Source: Mesostigma viride (lineage: Eukaryota; Streptophyta; Mesostigmatophyceae; Mesostigmatales; Mesostigmataceae). From it: a DNA stretch of 47,767 nt. Below the pieces are notes generated by a model that had not been told where the DNA came from, did no database searches, and saw only the letters and a program-made list of their open reading frames with translations. Location: NCBI GenBank assembly GCA_009746045.1, contig RPFO01001095.1, forward strand, positions 27,501 to 75,267. The letters run 5' to 3'. This document shows, in pieces, positions 1 through 9,150 of the stretch (position 1 is the stretch's first letter; each line of letters begins with the position of its first letter). The position numbers were made by a program, and so were the translations under genes.

Positions 1-1105
1 TGGCATGCATAAATACCTAGGGGGGGTCGCTTGCATGCATAAATACCGAGGGGGGGTGCTGGCATGCATAAATACCTAGGGGGGGTGCTGGCATGCATAA
101 ATACCTAGGGGGGGGCTGGCATGCATAAATACCTAGGGGGGGTGCTGGCATGCATAAATACCTAGGGGGGGGGCTGCCATTCGTACCTTTTTTTCTTTTT
201 TTATTTTTAAGCCGGCCTGGGGCAGCGGCGGCGGGTGGACGAAAACTGATAGCGTTCCCGTTTGTGCATCCCGTGACCACCGGCCACCAAACGGAGGCAC
301 GACACCAAGGCAGATCAAGCACCAAAGGAAGCAGCAAGGACGTTGACGTTATTAACCAAGAATGGGGGTGCTGGCATGCATAAATACCTACTAGGGGGGG
401 TGCTGGCATGCATAAATACATGTGGGGGGTGCTGGCATGCATAAATACCTAGGGGGGTGCTGGCATGCATAAATACCTAGGGGGGTGCTGGCATGCATAA
501 ATACGTCGGGTGGGGTGCTGGCATGCATAAATACCTAGGGGGGGTGCTGGCATGCATAAATACCTAGGGGGGGTGCTGGCATGCATAAATACCGAGGGGG
601 GGGGCTGGCATGCATAAATACCTAGGGGGGGGGCTGGCATGCATAAATACGTCGGGGGGGTCGCTGGCATGCATAAATACCTAGGGGGGGTGCTGGCATG
701 CATAAATACCTAGGGGGGTGCTGGCATGCATAAATACCTAGGGGGGGGGCTGGCATGCATAAATACCTAGGGGGGGGTGCTGGCATGCATAAATACCTAG
801 GGGGGGTGCTGGCATGCATAAATACCTAGGGGGGGGCTGGCATGCATAAATACCGAGGGGGGTGCTGGCATGCATAAATACGTCGGGTGGGGTGCTGGCA
901 TGCATAAATACCTAGGGGGGTGCTGGCATGCATAAATACCTAGGGGGGGGGCTGGCATGCATAAATACCGAGGGGGGGTGCTGGCATGCATAAATACCGA
1001 GGGGGGGTGCTGGCATGCATAAATACCTAGGGGGGTGCAGGCATGCATAAATACCGAGGGGGGGTGCTGGCATGCATAAATACCTAGGGGGGTGCTGGCA
1101 TGCCT
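1..1105. repeat. 28-31-bp minisatellite array, orientation A
   Basis: About 30 head-to-tail copies of a unit reading ggcatgcataaatac followed by cctagg or cgagg, a G-run of 5-9 bases and tgct. The G-run length is the main source of unit-length variation. One ~190-bp cassette interrupts the array at 172-358. The unit shares the core tgctggcatgcat with the next array, but on the opposite strand. The array runs off the left window edge. Confidence 0.95.
172..358 (+). repeat. Cassette U, copy 1 (partial)
   Basis: This begins ggctgccattcgtacc, has a T-rich stretch, a GC-rich gcagcggcggcgggtgg segment and ends gacgttattaacca. It is the same cassette found at 3290, 3919, 5086, 6163, 6584 and 7004. 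It lacks the aataatgcattgattcc leader of the other copies, and its pyrimidine tract differs (it ends in ttaag rather than ttttacag). It encodes no recognisable protein. Confidence 0.85.
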
Positions 1106-3289
1106 AAACCCCATGACACCCATCCATGCATGCCAGCACCCCATGACACCCATCCATGCATGCCAGCACCCCATGACACCCATCCACGCATGCCAGCACC
1201 CCATGACACCCATCCATGCATGCCAGCACCCCATGACACCCATCCACGCATGCCAGCACCCCATGACACCCATCCATGCATGCCAGCACCCCATGACACC
1301 CATCCATGCATGCCAGCACCCCACTACACCCATCCACGCATGCCAGCACCCCACTTCACCCATCCATGCATGCCAGCACCCCACTACACCCATCCACGCA
1401 TGCCAGCACCCCACTTCACCCATCCATGCATGCCAGCACCCACTACACCCATCCACGCATGCCAGCACCCCATGACACCCATCCATGCATGCCAGCGCCC
1501 CATTACACCCATCCATGCATGCCAGCACCCCACTACACCCATCCATGCATGCCAGCACCCCATGACACCCATCCATGCATGCCAGCACCCCATGACACCC
1601 ATCCATGCATGCCAGCACCCCATCACACCCATCCATGCATGCCAGCACCCCATGACACCCATCCACGCATGCCAGCACCCCACTACACCCATCCATGCAT
1701 GCCAGCACCCCATGACACCCATCCACGCATGCCAGCACCCCACTACACCCATCCACGCATGCCAGCACCCCACTTCACCCATCCATGCATGCCAGCACCC
1801 CACTACACCCATCCACGCATGCCAGCACCCCACTTCACCCATCCATGCATGCCAGCACCCCACTACACCCATCCACGCATGCCAGCACCCCATGACACCC
1901 ATCCATGCATGCCAGCGCCCCATGACACCCATCCATGCATGCCAGCGCCCCATTACACCCATCCATGCATGCCAGCACCCCACTACACCCATCCATGCAT
2001 GCCAGCACCCCATGACACCCATCCATGCATGCCAGCACCCCATGACACCCATCCATGCATGCCAGCACCCCATGACACCCATCCATGCATGCCAGCACCC
2101 CATGACACCCATCCACGCTTGCCAGCACCCCACTACACCCACCCATGCATGCCAGCACCCCATCACACCCATCCATGCATGCCAGCACCCCATGACACCC
2201 ATCCACGCATGCCAGCACCCCACTACACCCATCCATGCATGCCAGCACCCCATGACACCCATCCATGCATGCCAGCACCCCATGACACCCATCCATGCAT
2301 GCCAGCACCCCATGACACCCATCCATGCATGCCAGCACCCCATCACACCCATCCATGCATGCCAGCACCCCATGACACCCATCCATGCATGCCAGCACCC
2401 CATGACACCCATCCATGCATGCCAGCACCCCATGACACCCATCCATGCTTGCCAGCACCCCACTACACCCATCCATGCATGCCAGCACCCCATCACACCC
2501 ATCCATGCATGCCAGCACCCCATGACACCCATCCATGCATGCCAGCACCCCATGACACCCATCCATGCATGCCAGCACCCCATGACACCCATCCATGCAT
2601 GCCAGCACCCCATGACACCCATCCACGCATGCCAGCACCCCATGACACCCATCCATGCATGCCAGCACCCCATGACACCCATCCACGCATGCCAGCACCC
2701 CATGACACCCATCCACGCATGCCAGCACCCCACTACACCCATCCATGCATGCCAGCACCCCATGACACCCATCCATGCATGCCAGCACCCCATGACACCC
2801 ATCCATGCATGCCAGCGCCCCATGACACCCATCCATGCATGCCAGCGCCCCATTACACCCATCCATGCATGCCAGCACCCCACTACACCCATCCATGCAT
2901 GCCAGCACCCCACTACACCCATCCATGCATGCCAGCACCCCATGACACCCATCCATGCATGCCAGCACCCCATGACACCCATCCATGCATGCCAGCACCC
3001 CATGACACCCATCCACGCTTGCCAGCACCCCACTACACCCACCCATGCATGCCAGCACCCCATCACACCCATCCATGCATGCCAGCACCCCATGACACCC
3101 ATCCACGCATGCCAGCACCCCACTACACCCATCCATGCATGCCAGCACCCCATGACACCCATCCACGCATGCCAGCGCCCCATTACACCCATCCATGCAT
3201 GCCAGCACCCCACTACACCCATCCATGCATGCCAGCACCCCATCACACCCATCCAGGCATGCAAGCACCCCACTACACCCATCCATGCC
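1106..3289. repeat. 30-bp minisatellite array, orientation B
   Basis: About 72 copies of a 30-bp unit (ccatgacacccatccatgca then tgccagcacc). Variants are catgac, catcac, cactac, cacttc and cattac at one position and catgcatg or cacgcatg at another. The core atgcatgccagcacccc is the reverse complement of the core of the preceding array, so the arrays meet head-to-head at about 1100. The period is a multiple of three and the unit has no stop codons, so long artificial open frames appear on both strands. Confidence 0.97.
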
Positions 3290-3520
3290 AATAATGCATT
3301 GATTCCAACAAATGAATAAGTGGGGCTGCCATTCGTACCTTTTTTTCTTTTTCCTTGGTTTTTACAGGGGGCCGGCCTGGGGGGCAGCGGCGGCGGGTGG
3401 ACGAAAACTGATAGCGTTCCCGTTTGTGCATCCCGTGACCACCGGCCACCAAACGGAGGCACGACACCAAGGCAGATCAAGCACCAAAGGAAGCAGCAAG
3501 GACGTTGACGTTATTAACCA
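3290..3520 (+). repeat. Cassette U, copy 2
   Basis: Full-length 231-bp cassette: leader aataatgcattgattcc, ggctgccattcgtacc, a long T/C tract ending ttttacag, a GC-rich middle and the end gacgttattaacca. It is flanked by array units. A ccatccatgc repeat lies on both sides, which could be a target duplication or simply the array sequence. The array unit just before it carries the rare variant aggcatgcaagcacc, which also precedes the next three copies. The cassettes therefore spread with the array as a higher-order repeat. Confidence 0.9.
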
Positions 3521-3918
3521 TCCATGCATGCCAGCACCCCATGACACCCATCCACGCATGCCAGCACCCCACTACACCCATCCACGCATGCCAGCACCCC
3601 ACTTCACCCATCCATGCATGCCAGCACCCCACTACACCCATCCACGCATGCCAGCACCCCACTTCACCCATCCATGCATGCCAGCACCCCACTACACCCA
3701 TCCACGCATGCCAGCACCCCATGACACCCATCCATGCATGCCAGCACCCCATGACACCCATCCATGCATGCCAGCACCCCACTACACCCATCCATGCATG
3801 CCAGCACCCCATGACACCCATCCATGCATGCCAGCACCCCATGACACCCATCCATGCATGCCAGCACCCCATGACACCCATCCAGGCATGCAAGCACCCC
3901 ACTACACCCATCCATGCC
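3521..3918. repeat. 30-bp minisatellite, orientation B, block 2
   Basis: Thirteen or so 30-bp units between cassette copies 2 and 3. It ends in the same aggcatgcaag variant unit found before each full cassette. Confidence 0.95.
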
Positions 3919-4147
3919 AATAATGCATTGATTCCAACAAATGAATAAGTGGGGCTGCCATTCGTACCTTTTTTCTTTTTCCTTGGTTTTTACAGGGGGC
4001 CGGCCTGGGGGCAGCGGCGGCGGGTGGACGAAAACTGATAGCGTTCCCGTTTGTGCATCCCGTGACCACCGGCCACCAAACGGAGGCACGACACCAAGGC
4101 AGATCAAGCACCAAAGGAAGCAGCAAGGACGTTGACGTTATTAACCA
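3919..4147 (+). repeat. Cassette U, copy 3
   Basis: Almost identical to copy 2, differing by one-base changes in the T-run and G-run lengths. It has the same array flanks. Confidence 0.9.
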
Positions 4148-5085
4148 TCCATGCATGCCAGCACCCCATGACACCCATCCACGCATGCCAGCACCCCACT
4201 ACACCCATCCATGCATGCCAGCACCCCATGACACCCATCCACGCAGGCCAGCACCCCATGACACCCATCCATGCATGCCAGCGCCCCATTACACCCATCC
4301 ATGCATGCCAGCACCCCATGACACCCATCCACGCATGCCAGCACCCCACTACACCCATCCATGCATGCCAGCACCCCACTTCACCCATCCATGCATGCCA
4401 GCACCCCATGACACCCATCCACGCATGCCAGCACCCCACTTCACCCATCCATGCATGCCAGCACCCCACTACACCCATCCACGCATGCCAGCACCCCATG
4501 ACACCCATCCATGCATGCCAGCGCCCCATTACACCCATCCATGCATGCCAGCACCCCACTACACCCATCCATGCATGCCAGCACCCCATGACACCCATCC
4601 ATGCATGCCAGCACCCCATGACACCCATCCATGCTTGCCAGCGCCCCACTACACCCATCCATGCATGCCAGCACCCCATCACACCCATCCATGCATGCCA
4701 GCACCCCATGACACCCATCCATGCATGCCAGCACCCCATGACACCCATCCATGCATGCCAGCACCCCATGACACCCATCCATGCATGCCAGCACCCCATG
4801 ACACCCATCCATGCATGCCAGCACCCCATGACACCCATCCACGCATGCCAGCACCCCACTACACCCATCCATGCATGCCAGCACCCCATGACACCCATCC
4901 ATGCATGCCAGCACCCCATGACACCCATCCATGCATGCCAGCACCCCACTACACCCATCCATGCATGCCAGCACCCCATGACACCCATCCACGCATGCCA
5001 GCACCCCATGACACCCATCCATGCATGCCAGCACCCCATGACACCCATCCAGGCATGCAAGCACCCCACTACACCCATCCATGCC
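4148..5085. repeat. 30-bp minisatellite, orientation B, block 3
   Basis: About 31 units of the 30-bp repeat, including rare acgcaggcc variants shared with the following block. No genes are seen. Confidence 0.95.
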
Positions 5086-5316
5086 AATAATGCATTGATT
5101 CCAACAAATGAATAAGTGGGGCTGCCATTCGTACCTTTTTTTCTTTTTCCTTGGTTTTTACAGGGGGCCGGCCTGGGGGGCAGCGGCGGCGGGTGGACGA
5201 AAACTGATAGCGTTCCCGTTTGTGCATCCCGTGACCACCGGCCACCAAACGGAGGCACGACACCAAGGCAGATCAAGCACCAAAGGAAGCAGCAAGGACG
5301 TTGACGTTATTAACCA
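5086..5316 (+). repeat. Cassette U, copy 4
   Basis: Same cassette and context as copies 2 and 3. Confidence 0.9.
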
Positions 5317-6162
5317 TCCATGCATGCCAGCACCCCATGACACCCATCCACGCATGCCAGCACCCCACTACACCCATCCATGCATGCCAGCACCCCATCA
5401 CACCCATCCACGCAGGCCAGCACCCCATGACACCCATCCATGCATGCCAGCGCCCCATTACACCCATCCATGCATGCCAGCACCCCACTACACCCATCCA
5501 TGCATGCCAGCACCCCATGACACCCATCCATGCATGCCAGCACCCCATGACACCCATCCACGCTTGCCAGCACCCCATGACACCCATCCATGCATGCCAG
5601 CACCACATCACACCCATCCATGCATGCCAGCACCCCATACACCCATCCACGCATGCCAGCACCCCATCACACCCATCCATGCATGCCAGCACCCCATGAC
5701 ACCCATCCATGCATGCCAGCACCCCATGACACCCATCCATGCATGCCAGCACCCCATGACACCCATCCATGCATGCCAGCACCCCATGACACCCATCCAT
5801 GCATGCCAGCACCCCATGACACCCATCCACGCATGCCAGCACCCCATACACCCATCCACGCATGCCAGCACCCCACTACACCCATCCATGCATGCCAGCA
5901 CCCCATGACACCCATCCATGCATGCCAGCACCCCATGACACCCATCCATGCATGCCAGCACCCCATGACACCCATCCATGCATGCCAGCACCCCATGACA
6001 CCCATCCATGCATGCCAGCACCCCACTACACCCATCCATGCATGCCAGCACCCCATGACACCCATCCACGCATGCCAGCACCCCATGACACCCATCCATG
6101 CATGCCAGCACCCCATGACACCCATCCAGGCATGCAAGCACCCCACTACACCCATCCATGCC
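5317..6162. repeat. 30-bp minisatellite, orientation B, block 4
   Basis: About 28 units, two of them shortened to 28 bp (ccatacaccc), which shift the artificial reading frames. It ends in the aggcatgcaag variant before cassette copy 5. Confidence 0.95.
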
Positions 6163-7003
6163 AATAATGCATTGATTCCAATAAATGAATAAGTGGGGCT
6201 GCCATTCGTACCTTTTTTTCTTTTTCCTTGGTTTTTACAGGGGGCCGGCCTGGGGGCAGCGGCGGCGGGTGGACGAAAACTGATAGCGTTTCCCGTTTGT
6301 GCATCCCGTGACCACCGGCCACGAAATGGAGGCACGACACCAAGGCAGATCAAGCACCAAAGGAAGCAGCAAGGACGTTGACGTTATTAACCAAGAATGG
6401 GGGTGCTGGCATGCATAAATATCAACATTATTAACCAAGAATGGCAGCCGGGGGAAAGATGTCGACTACATTGCAGGCCGGAAAAAACGATCATACGGCG
6501 CTGCCATGGCAAGAAAACCCAGCAACCCAGCAACGCAGCTATAAGGGAACCCAGAAAAGAAAACATGCACGACAGCCTGCTTCAATAATGCATTGATTCC
6601 AACAAATGAATAAGCGGGGCTGCCATTCGTACCTTTTTTTCTTTTTCCTTGGTTTTTACAGGGGGCCGGCCTGGGGGCAGCGGCGGCGGGTGGACGAAAA
6701 CTGATAGCGTTCCCGTTTGTGCATCCCGTGACCACCGGCCACCAAATGGAGGCACGACACCAAGGCAGATCAAGCACCAAAGGAAGCAGCAAGGACGTTG
6801 ACGTTATTAACCAAGAATGGGGGTGCTGGCATGCATAAATATCAACATTATTAACCAAGAATGGCAGCCGGGGGAAAGATGTCGACTACATTGCAGGCCG
6901 GAAAAAACGATCATACGGCGCTGCCATGGCAAGAAAACCCAGCAACCCAGCAACGCAGCTATAAGGGAACCCAGAAAAGAAAACATGCACGACAGCCTGC
7001 TTC
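6163..7003 (+). repeat. 420-bp tandem duplication containing cassette U copies 5 and 6
   Basis: Two consecutive copies, 6163-6583 and 6584-7003, of cassette U plus a ~190-bp extension. The extension starts with one orientation-A array unit fragment (gggggtgctggcatgcataaata) and then unique sequence (gcagccgggggaaagatgtc onward). The copies differ at only a few bases. This is where the array ends and shows the cassette joined to non-array DNA. No protein is recognisable. Confidence 0.9.
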
Positions 7004-7284
7004 AATAATGCATTGATTCCAACAAATGCACGAGTGGGGCTGCCATTCGTACCTTTTTTTCTTTTTCCTTGGTTTTTACAGGGGCGCACGCAAGGATGCT
7101 GCACACAATTAAAGGCACAATGCAGGGCATACACCATAAGCAAGCGAATCAGTTGACGGGCTACACAATTAAAGCAAACGCGACGTTCAGAATCACAGCT
7201 ACAATTTCTGATTCTTCTAGCCCGTCAACGAGCTGCTTGTGGACACTGTTATTAACCAAGAATGGGGGTGCTGGCATGCATAAA
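7004..7284 (+). repeat. Cassette U, copy 7, with replaced interior
   Basis: The left ~80 bp (aataatgcattgattcc through ttttacagggg) and the right end (attaaccaagaatggggg then tgctggcatgcataaa) match the other cassettes. The interior, about 7085-7247, is unrelated. It begins cgcacgcaagg then atgctgcacaca, which resembles the 40-bp satellite unit found 7 kb away. It also contains a 12-bp inverted repeat, GTTGACGGGCTA at 7152-7163 and its complement at 7218-7229. Confidence 0.75.
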
Positions 7285-7548
7285 ACCACTATCTGTCAAA
7301 AGCATCCATGTACATCAGCCATTGCTCACCTCTTTCTTCACTCTGTGTCGACAATCGCTTTGCTCAGTCGAATATGGCTGTCGGGTTGCTAATATCGTTG
7401 TCACTTTCGGCCGATGTCGCGAATACCCGCCGTTGATGCTCGGGTGCAAGGTGCATCCACGGTGTCGGTCTTCCAGGAGGGCTGGAAAGCGCCAACGCAG
7501 CACCTGCAATTCAAATTCCCTGGTGCTGGTATGCCGACGCGCAAATGG
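7285..7548. other. Unique sequence, no gene recognised
   Basis: Mixed-composition DNA between the last cassette and the GC-rich hairpins. Short open frames exist, but none has a recognisable domain or convincing coding character. Confidence 0.5.
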
Positions 7549-7752
7549 AATGGCGCGGCGCCTAAAAGGCGCCGCGCGCGGGAAAAAAATTTACGCGCCA
7601 AACGATATGGCGCGGCGCCGGGACGGCGCCGCGCTGAAAAATACTTGCAGTCGCAACTGTGACGTGGCGCTGCAGACCACACGGTAGGGAATTCGCAGCG
7701 CCATATATGGCGCCACGCCGACTCCTGACGCCGTGTGGCGCCACATGGACGC
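7549..7752. repeat. Cluster of four GGCGCC-centred hairpins
   Basis: Four perfect inverted repeats lie within 200 bp. Two have 11-bp arms (GCGCGGCGCCT/AGGCGCCGCGC near 7555-7580, and GCGCGGCGCCG/CGGCGCCGCGC near 7610-7635) and 3-nt loops. Two are continuous palindromes: gcgccatatatggcgc near 7698-7713 and tgtggcgccaca near 7734-7745. They lie just upstream of a CCAAT/TATA-like promoter. Confidence 0.85.
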
Positions 7753-7798
7753 GGCGCTGCACACAGCTCGAGCCCATTTTTTCACATTCCTGCTACCT

Positions 7799-7865
7799 GA
7801 TTGGACGCCTGGCGGAGGAAGCTTTTCACGGCGCGACGCCGAGGGGCTTCAAAAACGTATATAAG
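7799..7865 (+). promoter_or_regulatory. Promoter-like segment: inverted CCAAT box and TATA box
   Basis: ATTGG (a CCAAT box on the other strand) begins near 7800 and TATATAAG lies at 7858-7865. The spacing is plausible for a eukaryotic promoter firing to the right. Start would be expected near 7890, just upstream of the possible Pol III transcript described next. The assignment rests on motifs only. Confidence 0.35.
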
Positions 7866-7889
7866 CAGGCAAAATTTCTCCGAAATTTA

Positions 7890-8025
7890 ATGAACGAGCG
7901 CGACGCGGAGACCATGCTAGTGTGCGGAACTGGTGAACCACACCGGTACGGGACAGATTCTTGGCTGATCCTCGTAGTACCTCGTGAACACGTCTAGTAG
8001 GCCCGGGTTCAACTCCCGTCGTAAC
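7890..8025 (+). ncRNA. Possible Pol III transcript with tRNA-like T-arm
   Basis: A B-box/T-arm-like sequence (GGGTTCAACTCCCG, 8005-8018, 4-bp stem) precedes a run of nine T at 8026-8034, a typical Pol III stop. A weak A-box (TGGCTGATCC) begins about 43 nt upstream. Another hairpin, CTGGTG with CACCGG and a 5-nt loop, lies at 7931-7947. No 5' acceptor strand pairs with the 3' end, and no anticodon arm is clear, so it is not an intact tRNA. It may be a tRNA-derived SINE head or a small RNA with an upstream TATA box. The 5' end is inferred from the TATA position. Confidence 0.3.
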
Positions 8026-8034
8026 ATTTTTTTT

Positions 8035-8529
8035 TGGGTTGGTGTGGCAAGCCTATAAAGCAATCCGCAAACCACTACACGGCTGGTAAGATTTAATATA
8101 ATTAGCAACCTAATAGCTATATCAAAAATGTTTATGGGCATGGAAATTTTTAATATGTTGATATTAGACTGCAATGAAACGAATATGCAACCTGCCCCCC
8201 TATGTTTAATACAATTATTATTATTATTTGTGGCATGAATATAATAATTGTGTGAAATACAATGCTATGTGCAATATATTGCTGGTATGCCATGCAATTG
8301 TAACCAACAGGTGCAAGACCAAAAGGCGTCTTCAGGGCCCACCTGCTGCGAACAAGAGCTATGGCGGCAAGAGGTGCGTGCAGGGTTACGGATTTACGGG
8401 GTTGTTGACCACCAAATTTGTTGTTACGTGTGTTATGGAAACATTTCAGTCGAATTTCTGGGTTCCAACGGTCGTTAAGGTTATAAAAAGTGCGTTGGGA
8501 TTCGGAAATTCACATCCTGGCGTGTAAAA
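8035..8529. other. AT-rich intergenic DNA
   Basis: AT-rich to about 8300, then mixed. A degenerate palindrome (ccaacggtcgtt) near 8465 foreshadows the tandem array that follows. No gene, RNA or mobile element is recognised. Confidence 0.5.
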
Positions 8530-9080
8530 AATGCAGGTGTTGGCGAGTTTTCGGCCCGCTTTCAGGGGTCCAACGGCCGTTGGGTGTCTAAAATGCATGT
8601 GTTAGCGTGTTTCCGGCCCGCTTTCAGGGGCCCAACGGCCGTTGGACGTCGAAAATGCATGTGTTGGCGTGTTTTCGGCCCGCTTTCAGGGGTCCAACGG
8701 CCGTTGGGTGTCGAAAATGCATGTAAAGGGCGTGTTTCAGGCCCACTTTCAGGGGTCCAACGGCCGTTGGGTGTAGAAAATGCATGTGTTGGCGTGTTTT
8801 CGGCCCGCTTTCAGGGGTCCAACGGCCGTTGGGTGTCGAAAATGCATGTGTTGGCGTGTTTCAGGCCCACTTTCAGGGGTCCAACGGCCGTTGGGTGTCG
8901 AAAATGCATGTGTTGGCGTGTTTTCGGCCCGCTTTCTGGGGTCCAACGGCCGTTGGGTGTCGAAAATGCATGTGTTGGCGTGTTTCAGGCCCACTTTCGG
9001 GGGTCCAACGGCCGTTGGGTGTCGAAAATGCATGTGTTGGCGTGTTTCAGGCGTACTTTCAGGGGTCCAACGGCCGTTGG
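8530..9080. repeat. 62-bp tandem repeat carrying the CCAACGGCCGTTGG palindrome
   Basis: Nine units with a period of 62 bp (one is 63). Each has aaaatgcatgtgttggcg, a tttcggcccgctttcagggg-like segment and the perfect 14-bp palindrome. Palindromes start at 8570, 8632, 8694, 8757, 8819, 8881, 8943, 9005 and 9067. Alternating units read ttttcggcccgc and tttcaggcccac, so part of the array probably grew as a dimer. It ends about 70 bp before the start codon proposed for the next gene. The positions could be promoter sites, but that is inference. Confidence 0.95.
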
Positions 9081-9150
9081 GACCTACAAATTGGGTAATT
9101 GTTGGAAAGCAATAATTTGATAAAAAGTCAAAACTTCGTCTGGATTCTGT

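Noticed and set aside
1106-3289. CRISPR-like direct repeats
   Set aside because: Units are contiguous 30-bp repeats without unique spacers and the context is eukaryotic.
1100-3319. Open frames of 480-740 codons in the 30-bp array
   Set aside because: The period is a multiple of three with no stops in several frames. The products are pure repeats, antiparallel frames are equally open and they end at the cassette.
8228-8527. A 99-codon plus-strand open frame
   Set aside because: AT-rich surroundings, no recognisable domain, and it ends as it enters the tandem array. It cannot be supported as a gene.
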